The notes: generated from the sequence alone by a model not told the origin. Positions 11,898 to 24,229 are shown, counted from the stretch's first letter. The stretch is DNA of 64,000 bases from Morinoia aosen (GCA_030386875.1 CM059569.1:47283842-47347841); one strand, 5' to 3'. Numbers and translations are program-made.

Positions 11898-14459
11898 AAA
11901 TGGATCATGCATGGTTATCTAGTGACATCTGGATGGCATTGTGAATAGTCTACATAATAGATATACATAAATCATTTTCAAAATGCTATAACTAATATAT
12001 TTACTGAGCTATATTTATTGTATATATAAATTAAAAAATTGTTTGTTTGCAAGAAAACTGAAAGAACCGTGTAATAAACAATGGATGTACATCCAAAGTA
12101 AGTCACTCATTCAAAATTGAAACTACTAATGAGAGATTGTGATTGTAAATTTATATGAGACAGTTACTTCAGATACAAAATATGTAATACAGCCAATTTA
12201 AGACATTTCAATTAGGTATAATTAATTATTCAAAAAATTACTTTTAGAATAGCATTTGTTACTAAATTTCGTAGAAAAAACCAACAATATACTAATCTTA
12301 ATGCCAATTAAATTTTGGGTTGTCTAATGTTTTCTATTTTAGTTTCCACTATGTTACAAATATTTAATTTTGCTAGGCCTACATCAACGACAACATCAGT
12401 TAAAGCACATACACATTTATCTCTTCATAACCTCATGCTATTAAGGGCCAATCAAAAATCTACTCTTTTTTCAAACAATGAGTAATGAGAAACTCATTAT
12501 TAATTTATGAAGCTTTGATTCAGTGAGTTAATTGGGATAAATGAGGTAACTAAGTTTTACATTACCTTGGTCTTGCACAGCTCTATCTGGAACTGCCAAG
12601 ATTTTGGAATCTTTCTGGCATTTCTGAAGAGAGATAACATGGTATGGAAGTTCGAAGGACAGAAGAGCTCGCACTGCACTCAACACAAGACTTCTTCGGC
12701 ATTTCAGTAATATAATACATCTTCAATTTTACGTCCAACATAGTTCAGATTATTCAATTATCAAACACTTTTTTTAAACGTTCGCAAAGCGCAATTTTAA
12801 CTCCTGTAATCTACTGCGCATCACTTACGGCCGCCATAATCAGATGTAAACAAAGTCACGTGACGCTTTTCGTCACGTGACGTTTTTTGGGCTCCATCAT
12901 TGGCCAATTGGCATCGCTCACGATCTTCTATTTTAAATGGTCTTTAACCAGCTGGACGTTCAATTCCTTTGAAATTTAGTATCAATGATATAAAAATGTA
13001 ATATACACTTAGGTTATGCATTATATGCCCTCCACTGTGCTGAATTCCACTACGATGAATTCCACTCCAGGCCCAGGAACAGGGACTAGTTTGTGACAGA
13101 CGTTCGAAAGTGGACACGAGTAACGAGTCCTTTCTATTGTTGAAAATATATTCTACTCGACGAATGACTGGACATGAATAATTGAAGATATTTCTAGCAT
13201 TTTAGAGAGCATAAACGACTCAAATAATGTTGATAAACATTTTCTCACATTCAGTTTCTCATCTAAAATCATTAGTTTATTATGGAATTTTTTACCACTA
13301 ATAAATTCAATACGGAAACGACATCGTATCTTTCATTTCATAAACAGCTTCACTTTTCTTTATCCTTTAATTCTCATCCGAAGAAGTAGAGAAATTAAAC
13401 AATTTATAAAAAATGACCTCAACAAGTGTGCTTTATATTAAAGCTATATATCACAGCTCTATATTACTTGATATATTGTTCACGAGAAACTATAGTTTCT
13501 CAAAGAAAAGATTATTTTAGTGAAGCGTCAAATGAACCAATGAAATAAGGTTAGAGCAGTTCCAGTCACTACCTCTTCCAGTTTCAGTTACAGCAGAAAA
13601 GTTTGAGAACCCCTGCTCTTAGGTATATAAAAATGGGAATAAAAACTCTGCATGTTATCCTGTTTTTATTTTCACAGAACACAGTTCATGTGTGAATAAA
13701 AAAAATGAACTTCCTCCCTGACAGAGGCTTAGTTGCAAATTCATATAGATTTCAATGAACGGTTCTATAGTATTTTTCACTTATTCGTATATATGTTCAC
13801 ACGTATGTACTCACGTATATTAACTCAAACACAAGTGAATGGACAATATATGTATGCACGTATAAACGCACAAGCCCCTAATTGCATTATGTTCCTCACA
13901 TCCATAGAGAATGAAAATATACACGTTTAGGTATGGTTATTTGCCAACTTATATACGGTCTATCCAATTTTGGGGCAGAATACGTCAAATTGTATACCAT
14001 CTTCACGCTGCGTTGTCTGCATCGTAAATGAGAGGGAATGGACACATTTTCTGAATGAATTTCACAGGCCTTTTATTAACGTTTCGCCTTCTGCTATGGC
14101 CATCATATATTTCTAGTTGGCAAATTGATGTATTTGCAACTTAAAACTTTTTATGCACTGCTAATATTGTAAATTCTATTATGAGAGAATAGGTAATTTA
14201 TTAAATGCAGCTGTTCCGCCAGAATTATCAATTTGTTATCTCATACTTGGCAAACGCAAATCGGTAATGTGTTGGTTGAACAAAAAGTAAAACAACAACA
14301 TAGTAATATAAGACACACTGCAACAATAACAGCAATTATGGCAGATATTTGATCATGTTTTTACTGTTGCGGACCATTGAAACAATGGAAATTTAATCGA
14401 ATTCTGTATAATCCCCTGGAGGCAGTCGAATCTGTAATATTCAGTTTTTCTGTGAAAAC
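11898..14459. other. Mostly AT-rich stretch, no gene recognised
   Basis: No coding family recognised. A paired CACGTG motif occurs at 12855-12881. Confidence 0.45.
12855..12881. promoter_or_regulatory. Paired GTCACGTGAC palindromes
   Basis: The 10-bp palindrome GTCACGTGAC occurs twice, at 12855-12864 and 12872-12881, with starts 17 bases apart. The core is an E-box of the kind bound by bHLH factors. No gene is recognised nearby, so it may be functional or part of an old element. Confidence 0.35.
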
Positions 14460-14732
14460 CGCTCCTGACTGTAAAGAAAAGCCGTTGGATCAACGGACAA
14501 CTTCCGAGATTCCGTTACGACAACGAAGAATTCAATTTACTCCCGTAATTTTTAATTCACCAGTGAGAACAACGGAAATCAGCAAAATTTTCCGGTATGG
14601 AAACGAATTACGGATGAATTTGTTGATTTAACAGATAATATTCAGAAAACGGACTAGAAGTAGCAATTTGTGTCATTTTAACAGATAATTCGTCTGTTTT
14701 TGTCTGTATTTTTGCAGTTTTTTTTTACAGTG
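14460..14732. mobile_element. Second fragment of the CACTGTAAAAAA-type non-autonomous element
   Basis: The right edge reads TTTTTTTTTACAGTG, the reverse complement of the terminus at 4842. The interior shows the same repeated short motifs (AACGGA, TTAACAGATAA, CGGA). A degenerate left end may lie near CTGACTGTAAAGAAAAG at 14464. The open frame 14377-14631 is contained in this DNA and is not a gene. Confidence 0.45.
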
Positions 14733-15419
14733 ATAGGTATATTCCTATGTTACCTTAATTCCAATTTGTTTGATTTGCGAAAATTCATGTCGACAGCAGC
14801 AATTGTAATGGAGAATCTTCATCAAGAGAAAATCCTTGTCAATAGAGGCCAAGCGCTTCTAAAATAATAGAGTTGAGAGCCCAGAGACAATATTAATTAT
14901 AGTAAGTCTCTAAGTGATGTGCCTTTGGACCTGTGACTGATATCACTTTCACCTGTAACGGATTTTACATTCAGAAAATCGGACAGGTTGATATATATAG
15001 TGCTTCCAAGATATCAGAAATGTTCTACCTCATATAAACCCTTACCTGAAAACGGGAATATCGTCAAATAAGATGTATATATGTACGCAGCCTTGATGAA
15101 AAACGAATGATACGAAGGCAATGTTGATTTCTGGTGACATCGACGTTTCTGGCGTCTCTGAAATATGGTCCACCTCTGGAGTCCAAGGGTCGTATTTCAA
15201 CGAGTTAAACCACACTACCTTTCGACTATGCGGATGAATCCCAACTACTTCATCGCAATAAAGTGCTTCACTTCATGGAAAAATTTCATTTCAAAATTAT
15301 TTTAAAATTTTATACAGCTCACTGAGATTGCTGCAATAAATACAATACTTCATGTAAGTCCCGCAACAACAGGGCTCATGCAGTAAAAATTACTTAAATA
15401 CGAAATGGGTTATCCACTC
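14733..15419. other. No gene recognised
   Basis: AT-rich, without repeats or coding signature that I can see. Confidence 0.45.
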
Positions 15420-15423
15420 TTAA

Positions 15424-15644
15424 CACTTTGACTGCGGCAACTAAATTTGAAGTTCAACACCAAACTCAGATTCAAAGTCAATTGTAGTAAACTATTTTGA
15501 AAATACCAAACATGAACTGGATCGTGCCTTTATTTAGCTTTGATTAAGTATTTATGGAAATTGAGTGAGTGACTACTGGTCGGTCAGCAGAATTGTGAAA
15601 ATTACCTCTGTGTACCACCGGTGGTGCACGTCGCAGACAAAGTG
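15424..15644. mobile_element. piggyBac-type MITE with TTAA target duplication
   Basis: The 221-bp element begins CACTTTGACTGCGGC and ends GTCGCAGACAAAGTG, so the terminal inverted repeats are ~15 bp. It is flanked by TTAA at 15420-15423 and 15645-15648. TTAA duplications with such ends are characteristic of piggyBac-mobilised elements. It encodes nothing. A second copy lies at 46873-47091. Confidence 0.85.
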
Positions 15645-15659
15645 TTAAAATTACACTAT

Positions 15660-15998
15660 GCTTTCAAGCAGGCACCGATGATCGCCTCAAACACAGACAC
15701 AGTTCTACGACTGATCGAATGATATTGATATACTTGCACGTAAATCTTGTGATAATTGGAGTGTTTCCGATGTAATTCTAACACATTGTCCACTCAGAAC
15801 ATGGAAAATACGAGCTGCAAAACTTCTGTCAAGTAATTCGGCATGCCTTTCAAGAAGTGCGCTGCTGATTACCAAGCAGCTGATAATTTGATGAGATTTT
15901 AATTTTGGCGCTTGTTGCAGCAAAACGTCATTTTGAAAGCGTTTCTGAACGTCATCGCTCTTAGGTGAAGTTTCTTCATAGGCAAATAATTTTGACAC
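15660..15998 (-). pseudogene. Relic D1 of a multi-copy coding-like segment (possible chemoreceptor)
   Basis: The minus strand is open over most of this segment and reads DDVQKRF...KLKSHQIISC...SALLERHAELLDRSFAARIF. The same segment occurs, diverged, at 28900-29380 (-), 38870-41000 (-) and 49200-51400 (+). The pattern L..HQ...C followed by ~10 residues and a hydrophobic stretch recalls the TM4-TM5 region of insect odorant receptors (7tm_6). That is a weak motif match only. No complete gene is present. Confidence 0.3.
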
Positions 15999-16529
15999 AT
16001 TGTATCTTTCACAGAGCTTTATTCATACATGAAAATAGGAGGAAATTATGGATAACTCCTGACATATTCACAAATTTCTTTAGTTATTAAGATTATTTTA
16101 CCATAGTCCAATGAAACATATGGTATAACTGCTGAGAGTGTCCGAGTGAACTATAGTGAGAGGCTAGACTCAAATTGATTAGTAATGATTCGAACACAAG
16201 GATGTAAAACTCCACAAACTCGTGTAAAGGTCACTCATTCAGAAATGCACTGTTGCAGCATATTTTACGTAGTGCATATTTTACGTAATAGAAAAAAAGA
16301 TAAAAAGTTAAGCAGCCGATCTCAGCGCATGTACGAAGTGAACCGTTGCGGAAAAGCTCCAAATATCTTGACCGTGCACAGCTTACGCTATTGTAACTAG
16401 ATTCTTGCTACTCAAACACTAGGTTGAAAGCTGTTTCATGGTACGAGAGGAGTTTCCCGGCATATTTTTTGTTCGAATTACTATGGAAAACTTTAGGTAT
16501 CCGTGATTTGCAATCCCACATTAACGCAG

Positions 16530-17480
16530 TCGGCAAACTCAGGAAAATAAGTTTTGATAGTCAAGAAGCTAACCTCTATTTTTCTGCAACTGTCAGTGTT
16601 TGGGCGAAAAAGTTTGCAAACTTTGTGTACATCAATGAAATGAGTTTTGTAGCCGATAACTAGCTCAATTAGCCAAACATTGTCACGGAGAATTCTAAAA
16701 GTTCAAAGCAAGCTCGGGTATTATCCTGAGCTATATTTTCCGATTTGGAAGTCAACAGAAACATTGCCAACAATCAAACTGATGTACCAGCTCCATGGAC
16801 TGAAGTTAAAATGAGATAAGATGTGTTGCAAATTCCTACCTACCAAACATTTAGCTTATTTATGAGTCCAATAAAGTATCAGGCTGAACAGAGACTAAAA
16901 CGCTTTGCTGAGAATAAAGCTAGGAAACGCGGACTGTAACTAACTTTTGAGGAACTGCTCTTACAACTTTTGACTGCACAGGACCAGAAAGGTCTGAGGG
17001 CTGGTAAAAATTAGTTTCTAAAGCCACGTTAGAAAAAGAATACACTGTTTTTTCAACGCTTTTGCAAAACAATGAATAAGAATAATTTTATAAGGGTTAA
17101 ACAAGTGCAACCACCTTGTGGTCCTACTAAAAAAAGACGAACGGTTTCATACTGCTCAAATCAATTTTACATGTCCTGGTGTTCGTGAGAAACATCCACA
17201 TGCCCCAACGAGCACAACTACACGGATCTCGCTCACCTAGTTCCAAACTTTTCTATAAGTCTCAGATCATATTATACATAGATATCAATCAGTAAATAAT
17301 GACCATCCCATCACCATCACATTTTCTGAGCTGAAGCGCGAGTTAAACTTTATATGTGTTAAACCAAAAATCTTTTGACATCACACATCATCGCAGCTTT
17401 ATTTTAGCCATAGCTTCCAGTATTTTGCGCGAGCTCTAGAGACTTGGCACTTGGTGTTCATAAAGCTGGAGTGATCGTTT
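16530..17480 (+). repeat. Repeat unit A1 (with promoter-like tail)
   Basis: The segment is homologous to 25599-26780 and 55120-56160. Shared blocks include GGCAAACTCAGGAAAATAA, TAACTAGCTCAATTAGCC, AGCTCCATGGACT and GCTGAACAGAGACT. Near its end, from 17401, ATTTTAGCCATAGCTTCCAG resembles the TATTTTAGCCAG region preceding the first exon of the lectin-like genes (20051, 58007). No coding frame survives. Confidence 0.65.
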
Positions 17481-17710
17481 CGAGCAAGTTGGAGTCTATG
17501 AATAAAAGCAAGTACTTTTTACGTATGAAAGGTGCCGGGTGAGCAAGTTCCAATAAAATAAAAATTTTATTCTAAGTAGAATGATTTTTCTAAAGCCCGA
17601 GTCGTTATATGGCTGAGAGGAGAAGTTAAAGATCTAACGGTAGTTGAAGAAATTCTTTCATGTCCTGAAACAGAGGTGTAAAGGTAACATTTCCTCTTCC
17701 CTCAACAAGA

Positions 17711-17900
17711 GGCCTCACACAGGCCACACTCACAGACCTCACAGGCCACACGACTACTCACAGACCTCACAGGCCACACGACTACTCACAGACCTCACAG
17801 GCCACACGACTACTCACAGACCTCACAGGCCACACGACTACTCACAGACCTCACAGGCCACACGACTACTCACAGACCTCACAGGCCACACGACTACTCA
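17711..17900. repeat. 28-bp tandem repeat, six identical copies
   Basis: Six perfect units starting CAGACCTCACAGGCCACACG run from 17733 to 17900, preceded by a partial unit from 17711. Because 28 is not a multiple of three, the + frame through it (HTGHTHRPHRPHDYSQ...) repeats every 28 residues by arithmetic; that is not evidence of a protein. The perfect identity implies recent expansion or homogenisation. Confidence 0.95.
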
Positions 17901-19599
17901 TCCCTTCCAGGTTCACTCAGGGGACCTGCTTGTAGAGCAGCAATTTCAATATTACCTAGTGAATTGAAACCATTGTTTTGTATTTCCGTCAAAAATGTTA
18001 GTGTGTGATTACAGAAAGGGAATAGAAAATTGGATCCTTCTTTTGTTATTAAGAATACCTTCCTGAGCACATTTTTTTCAGAAAACAAAATCATTTGGAA
18101 AAATAGTTGAGTAGAGTGAAGTAGAAAGCAGGATTTTGAGAAGAGATAAACTACCCTGATTGCGCTCTAGGATTGGCCTCTAGGATTGTGCTCTCCGATT
18201 TCAAGCGTAAACTAATTCAACCGAAGAAAAACGAGCGCAAAAATATTGACACAACCAAAAGAATCCAAAAGCTGACCAGCTTTGTCTCTTCAAGTTTCGT
18301 ATTCAGCGACCAGGTAGTCCAAAGAAGAAAATCTTATCGTCTTTTCTATTTGATCTGGAGGATTAAATGAGGCTCCTAACAAACATAAAAAATGATTATT
18401 ACCCTCTGCAAAATAAAGCAAACCACCCCAACATGTAATTGGTGGGTAGCTCTTTCTTCGTTTTGTTCTGACTTCCAAGTTTAAACGTTAGGGTTCTCAT
18501 CGAAAGTTCAGTCGGTCGGCATACGACTGGGATATCTCCCAGCGAGAATGCAGGAGGTAAAATGTTTAATTTCGCTTCGTATTTTCTCTTTGTTTGAGGA
18601 GCAAATTTTATATCGGTGTTAGCCCCCTTTTACTCAAAACAACTATTTTCATGTTGTACCAAAACAGTATGGAGGTTTTCAGAGCCCTGAACGTCACCAG
18701 TGAAATACCCAAATTGTTACGCTCACTTTCTCTCAATACTTTGTCGAAAATAGGGGCAAATAGATTGATTGGCAAGAAGTTAGCTTATTTTACGAGTAAA
18801 TAATAGCAATTCAACGACTGCCATCACAATTTTGCTGATGCGTAGTTGTTAGGAGAGAGTTTAAGAATGTGCTGACGATTTGCAATTTTGCCAAGATCCT
18901 ATCTCAAATGTTACATTACATTTCTAAGCCATGTCTGATCTAGTCCAGAGTTTTCCCATGAATTATACGTGTTTTTATCACGTGATTTTTTTGCGTGGGC
19001 TTCTCTCAGAAAGCGAACGCAACGTTTAGTGAGGCAAGTTACTAATCAATTTGGCGACCCGGTCCATGGTAGCCAAGGCGGGAGGTCGTGAGCCTCACGC
19101 CAATTCCCTGTAGGCTTACGCACACAAAATTAACATTCACTGAGCCATTTTCAACTTTGATTCATTTTAATGAATCAATAAAACCCTCAATAACTTTACC
19201 TTTCGGCAAGAGGAACATCGTAAAATCTTTATGAGTGTTGCCTCTAGAATCCTCGATTGAGGATGTAAATAACAGAAAAACCCACAACATCCAGACATCT
19301 TAGGAACATCTAAAGACTTAAGTTTTTTGAAGGAGGGTGCTGGTCTCAATGCGGTTGCACATCACTGGAAGTGACTCTCGGAAAAATGCGTAATTTCACA
19401 TTGCAACTAAAGTAATTCATCGTTCGTGAAGTTATACTTCTAGAAGATTTTATTTTATGCAAAAAATAGAAACTGAGTGTTGGGTCTACATAAACGGCAA
19501 ACGTAGTTCTGTGATATAGTAAAATAAAATATTCAGCATCAACTATTTTACTTCATTTATTGCCATTTGAAATTAGTTATATCATTACGCTAAGCTTTT
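17901..19599. other. No gene recognised
   Basis: AT-rich. Frames such as 18173-18370 and 18594-18803 have no family signature. A slightly GC-richer patch at 19045-19110 is unexplained. Confidence 0.4.
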
Positions 19600-21846
19600 T
19601 CTCTCCAGGGGTGCATTTGTAAGAGCTTTGTCACAAAAAAGGCTTTTGAGTTTTCATTTGTGAGATCCTCCTGACTAATTACAGCACAATAGTTAGAATT
19701 ATGAGATTTTTTCGTCGTATGTTCAATGTCACATTTAAACTAAGAGATTGGATTGAATGAGTCAACACCCTGAAAAGTAAATATCATATAGAATTGTGTT
19801 TTCCTAAATAATTGCACGTGCCGCTCAAGACGAACTCTTCTGTATTCGGTGAACATAAAAGCTCACTACTAAAGTTTGCGATGTAATATTCCTGCGTCGA
19901 AGTGTTTTGGGGGAAATATGGTCTTATCCTGCAGAGACACCAATCTAAACAATGAGCACCACAAAGTTTTTGCATTTTCTAGCTGCACCACAAGCAGTTC
20001 CCGAAAATTGCAGTGAATCACCTTTTGACACACGCAGGTCGCCACAGCTCTATTTTAGCCAGAACTGAGTGCAGTTTCTCACCAGCATCGGAGACAACAA
20101 ACTGTGCTGCAGGAAGCTCTGATACACTCACGAGGTTCGTATAGTCTTAGTTTATCGAGGTAAGAAAATGCCTTTGAGCACTACCCTTCAGATACAATAT
20201 TCAATAAGAACATATAGATCGTCCTACTCTAGTTATTGTAGACCGAAGAGTATAGCCACAACAAGTAAATTAGTTTGTAGAATAATCGTGAAGGGATATA
20301 CATTCGAAGTCTTTTCAGAAATCATTCGTCTATTAAGTTCCGTTGGTCGACTAAACGAGTGAACCAAAGGCTGATGCACCACAAGATAATAAGTTGAGTA
20401 GTTCGAATTAGATTTCAGCATAAGAATTTTCCAGCTATTTGATAGGTTTTAAGTTTTTTCTAGCAAAGTTTTTTTAAAATTAAATCGACCTTCAGGACAT
20501 TCCAATAATACAAATGATCCACACTATTTACTGCGAGTTGAAATGGATAAGTAACGTCTTGATAATGAAACAAAATTAGTCAGATTACGCACAGCTTTTC
20601 GCATATGGGCTTCGTTTGCTATTTCGAAATACAAGTCCTTCAATGGAAAAAATTTGATTAGGGAGCCGGACAGAGTTGCAGTGCTGATCCTCTTCTAAAA
20701 TATGATCAACACCTGCAGTTAATATAGTAATGAAAACTTGCTTTTGATGAGCTTATTCACGGATCACGGAAAAATAACAATTAAAATGTTTCAGCACTAC
20801 AATGTCAGCAACATGCGTTCATGTACTTGCGCAGTGCTCGCTGCAACACAGGACTGAGAACTGGCGTTGTCACTGCTGCAACACTCCAGCATAATATTCT
20901 AACGTGCAATACCTGAACATGGGCCTAAACAATATTATCAGTAACACTTAATCAGTTACCTGCATTATACCATCTGCAACATTTGAGCACGTGCATATAT
21001 TACATTAGGTGAATCATCTAGTGGTGATGTGAGGGTCGTATGCCCTTCTGTTTTGGCAGCCTACATCTGCATTCGATACAGACGGTCCCTATTGTTTTAT
21101 CTTGTCAGTCAAGACGGCATCCCAAAGCACCGTAGATATACCAAACAGCCACCTCTGAAGTTAGAGCACTTAATTATAAGTTCATTTTTTTAGCCATGAA
21201 GAAGTATCCATAATATTGTGACACTTGAGGTCATGCTTGTTTAGTCGAAAACTTTGATATCGCAACAAATTTATGATATAATAACTGTTATTTAGTAACT
21301 AACTCATACAAGTATGCAGAATTCATAATTTTCATTTAATTTACGTGATATCTCTGAAATAAACATGTAAACAAAAAATGCAAGTAATATAACAATATTA
21401 CTATTATTAACAATATTACTATTATTAACATTTCCTATTACTATATAACATATTTATTATATATTTTTACTATTAATATAGTATTATTGACAATATTATT
21501 TTATATTATTAGAATATTACAATATTATATTATCATTCATAACAATAAACAAAAATGTAAGTAATATGCTCAGTTAAGCGCGTAGCAGTCCAACCGGAAC
21601 AATTTCATGAGATAGCATAACACTAAAATTTTAATGAACTTCACAAACAATTTTATATTCGTCTCTGAGTTCTCAACAGATGCCAAATTATATACTATCA
21701 CCAAAATGAAATTTAACAGCGTCTGAGAAGGAAATTTCAGTCACGTAAAATGGGAATTTGAGCACGTTACCCCATGAGTAGCAGATAATTGAAGTCACCT
21801 TTATGACAGATCCTTAAGATGTGTTTTCACTGTAGTTTTTTTTCAG
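19600..21846 (+). other. 5' flank, first intron and duplicated upstream segment of lectin-like gene 1
   Basis: This segment aligns by eye with 57580-59722 upstream of the other intact copy. Shared blocks include CTCCTGACTAATTA/CTCCTGACAAATAA, ATAGTTAGAATTATGA/ATAGTCAGAATTATGA, the promoter/first-exon region, and GCTGCAACACAGGACTGAGAA. The duplication therefore included the gene, its intron and at least 400 bp of upstream DNA. Very AT-rich sequence with short duplicated ATTACTATTATTAACA units lies at 21360-21560. Confidence 0.65.
20051..20159 (+). promoter_or_regulatory. TATA-like box and untranslated first exon of lectin-like gene 1
   Basis: TATTTTAG at 20051-20058 is followed ~30 bp later by a likely start site (GCATCGGAGACAACAA). 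The exon would end at TTTATCGAG, 20159, with donor GTAAGAAA from 20160. The matching acceptor is TTTTTTTCAG at 21845-21846, three bases before the start codon. The other intact copy has the same arrangement (58007-58115, acceptor 59722), so the model is supported by conservation. The exact start site is inferred. Confidence 0.65.
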
Positions 21847-21848
21847 GG

Positions 21849-22634
21849 ATGATGCCGTTATTTGAAGCCAAGAAAATTTGTATAATACTGCTGGCTGTGA
21901 CGCTGGTGACGGCATTTCACCACGACTGGACAATCACGGAAGTCAGTGAGAGCCGGATAGGCTCGAGCTCTGTTCAACAGGAACAAATAAAGTTCGTCAG
22001 CTACGATGATAGATTGATTCGGTTTTACATGGCAGCTGCTTGTGGAGCACGAGACTGGTGTAAAACCGCCTGCAACATGGGGAACGGAGGACTACTGCTG
22101 CTCAACCTCATCTCCGCGGCTCGTAACAAAGACCCGAGCGGGTCTCCTCTGATGAAGTGCCTCACTAACGGAAGACGGAATAACATTGTAACTGCTCAGT
22201 CTGGCATCACCGTGTACAACTCTAGCGCTGTAACTCTTGCCCCTGGATATCAACTTCGGCTCCTAAAGAATTTACTCGATGGTGTGTATGATTTTAGGGT
22301 GGACAGCTGCTCCAGGACAAATGAAGTTGAGAAACCGTTCGTTGTTTACGATTTCAACTCTGTACGAGCAGTGAGCTCTGTCTCGCTAATGGCGCAATCA
22401 AATGAATTTCATTCTGTCCATTTTCACAACATAGATGTACGATTAGGAATGACCGGCGCTTCTGGCGATTTCTCTAATTACACGAGACTAGGATTTTATC
22501 CAGGTCCTTCTCCTCATCCAAATTTTGAGTGGCACGTTGAAGCTGAAGTTCCCGTAACTGGAAGGTTCTTATCCTTACAAATAATTTCCTCCGGATTAAG
22601 TGAGTTTCAAGTGTGTCACTTAGAAGTGTACTAA
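21849..22634 (+). CDS. Secreted PAN/apple-like plus fucolectin (F5/8-C)-like protein, copy 1
   Basis: This 261-residue protein has a clear signal peptide (hydrophobic 10-20, probable cut after VTA22). Residues ~44-154 form a cysteine-bearing half (C65, C71, C75, C104, C154) around ACGARDWCKTACNMGNGG, resembling a PAN/apple fold. Residues ~155-261 form a beta-rich half with VRAVSSVSLMAQ, HNIDVRLGMTG and a closing GRFLSLQI...FQVCHLEVY. That ending is typical of F5/8-C or fucolectin/tachylectin-4 (FTP) domains. Six mature cysteines could make three disulfides; sequons NSS, NFEW-side aside, are at NSS (124) and NYT (220). The F-type lectin sugar motif RxDx4(R/K) is not seen. I start at ATG 21849 because the splice acceptor at 21846 removes the upstream in-frame ATG. 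Secretion and sugar or microbe binding are inferred; the family is otherwise unnamed. Confidence 0.8.
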   Translation: MMPLFEAKKICIILLAVTLVTAFHHDWTITEVSESRIGSSSVQQEQIKFVSYDDRLIRFYMAAACGARDWCKTACNMGNGGLLLLNLISAARNKDPSGSPLMKCLTNGRRNNIVTAQSGITVYNSSAVTLAPGYQLRLLKNLLDGVYDFRVDSCSRTNEVEKPFVVYDFNSVRAVSSVSLMAQSNEFHSVHFHNIDVRLGMTGASGDFSNYTRLGFYPGPSPHPNFEWHVEAEVPVTGRFLSLQIISSGLSEFQVCHLEVY

Positions 22635-24229
22635 TCTACAACCTGCAGTCAAATCTAATTATAAATGTTTTCCGCCAATTAGCTTCTGTGGTAAGTCATC
22701 ATGATCAATTTTAATATAGAGGATGCACGTTGACGTTGGAAGTTCTTTATTTTGATTGCTGTGTGTTTGATATAAATATGAGGAATTGATACAATAGAGA
22801 GGTTATTTCATCTTCATTATTTCATTTCAAACGACGCAATGAGTTCCTGTAGATAAAAAGCATAAAAAATATTGGCAAATTTTTTATAAGATCTAGCAAT
22901 GGTAGTAGTACCTTCCTTTGCCTATTTCCCCCTACAATTATTTTTATTGCCAGCGAAATAAATACAGTTTAGAAGCAAGTGAAACCTATTTCAAATCCTT
23001 CAATAAAAACATGGTTTTTATACAAAGAACGAATTGGTTATTGTTCCAATCTGAGGGAATGATGTATTTATGATCCAGTCCCACCCTCAAAAATGTTTGT
23101 TAAAATCTTTTCATTTCTTCCATTGCTTTTGGAAGCCTTTTTTCATTTATTCATTTAGGATTCACGCTTTTTCATTCTTTGTCTTTGCAGAGAATAATTC
23201 GGAACACTGGTTTGTCTGTGTGAAAAGTAAATCTATTAGGTCGTCATTGACAAATAACTTGAACATATTTACACGCGTTATTCTTCTGGTGGAAGAATGG
23301 ATGGGTGAGGGCAATCGACTCATGTAAAGATGAACAATCCATGTTTTTCGTTATATTCTCTTCATTTGAGGAAAATCACTGAAACATATCCTATATTGTC
23401 TTCTTGATTATATTATTAATTCGTGAATTTTCCTTATCTTTTACCTTCTACAGCCATTCTAATAAACTTCCGATAAAACTGGCCGTTCATCATGAACATA
23501 CAGTAGAGTGAACCTCGTCGTGAAAGAAGCCTTATTCATCTGATGTAAATGATTGATAATCCGTGTATATCAGGGACCGTACATCATTTAGCATTAGTTG
23601 TATGTTATTGGGATCCCCACTTTTTTACTAATATTGTTTTGAATTGCCCATTACAGTACCGCGATAATAATATAATTGTAATATTTTTTATCTCTAAATA
23701 TCTGAAACGAAAAATATTCATTACTTAAAAATTAAGATAAATTGTAAACTAAAATATTGTTTAGGATATTAATCCTAAAAAATCGAGTAAAATACAACTG
23801 TCTATTCACTATGAAAAGTAGGAAAACTTACTGCAGTTCGACAGTATATGTTGACATAAGCTCTTGAAGCCACCCAAATCTAAAACCTCAATTACCTATA
23901 TTTACTCTGCTTCCGTGAGACGTGACGCAGGTAAGCACGTGTAAAGGAGTTATATTACATGTTTCAAGTTGGATAACTTACAGAAATTACCAAAAATACA
24001 AAAAACAAATGTCAACAAGCAAAGTAGACGAGGCCACACGAAGCGAGTGAGGCTCATTTCCTAACTTTCCGTGAGCACACAATGGCGATAGAACCCGGAA
24101 ATTAAGGTGCGATATGTTTTAGCATGTGTGCATATTTTCAATTTTATGTGAATTTGCGGAAAAAATTTGAATGGCCTCATTGAGTCATTTCCAGAGGGCC
24201 TGCTTGGCAGTCAACGAGTTGAATTGAGT
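22635..24229. other. 3' flank of lectin-like gene 1, extra 1.5 kb absent from copy 2
   Basis: Shortly after the stop codon the sequence loses similarity to the region after copy 2, and similarity resumes at ~24230 (GAACACGATCGACCCGCGA against GAGCGCGATCAACCCTCGA at 60625). The intervening ~1.5 kb has no clear terminal repeats. It may be an insertion here or a deletion in the other copy. No gene recognised (frame 23070-23327 has no family signature). Confidence 0.45.

Noticed and set aside
17711-17900. CRISPR-like array
   Set aside because: Units are directly adjacent identical repeats without variable spacers, in eukaryotic DNA.
17644-17967. 107-codon frame rich in HRPHRPHDY repeats as a gene
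   Set aside because: It is generated by the 28-bp tandem repeat; the periodicity follows from the repeat length and there is no start or splice context.
21819-21848. Upstream ATG as start of lectin-like gene 1 (extra MCFHCSFFSG)
   Set aside because: The extra codons are the pyrimidine tract of a splice acceptor; the other copies share the acceptor but not these residues, and the signal peptide fits the ATG at 21849.
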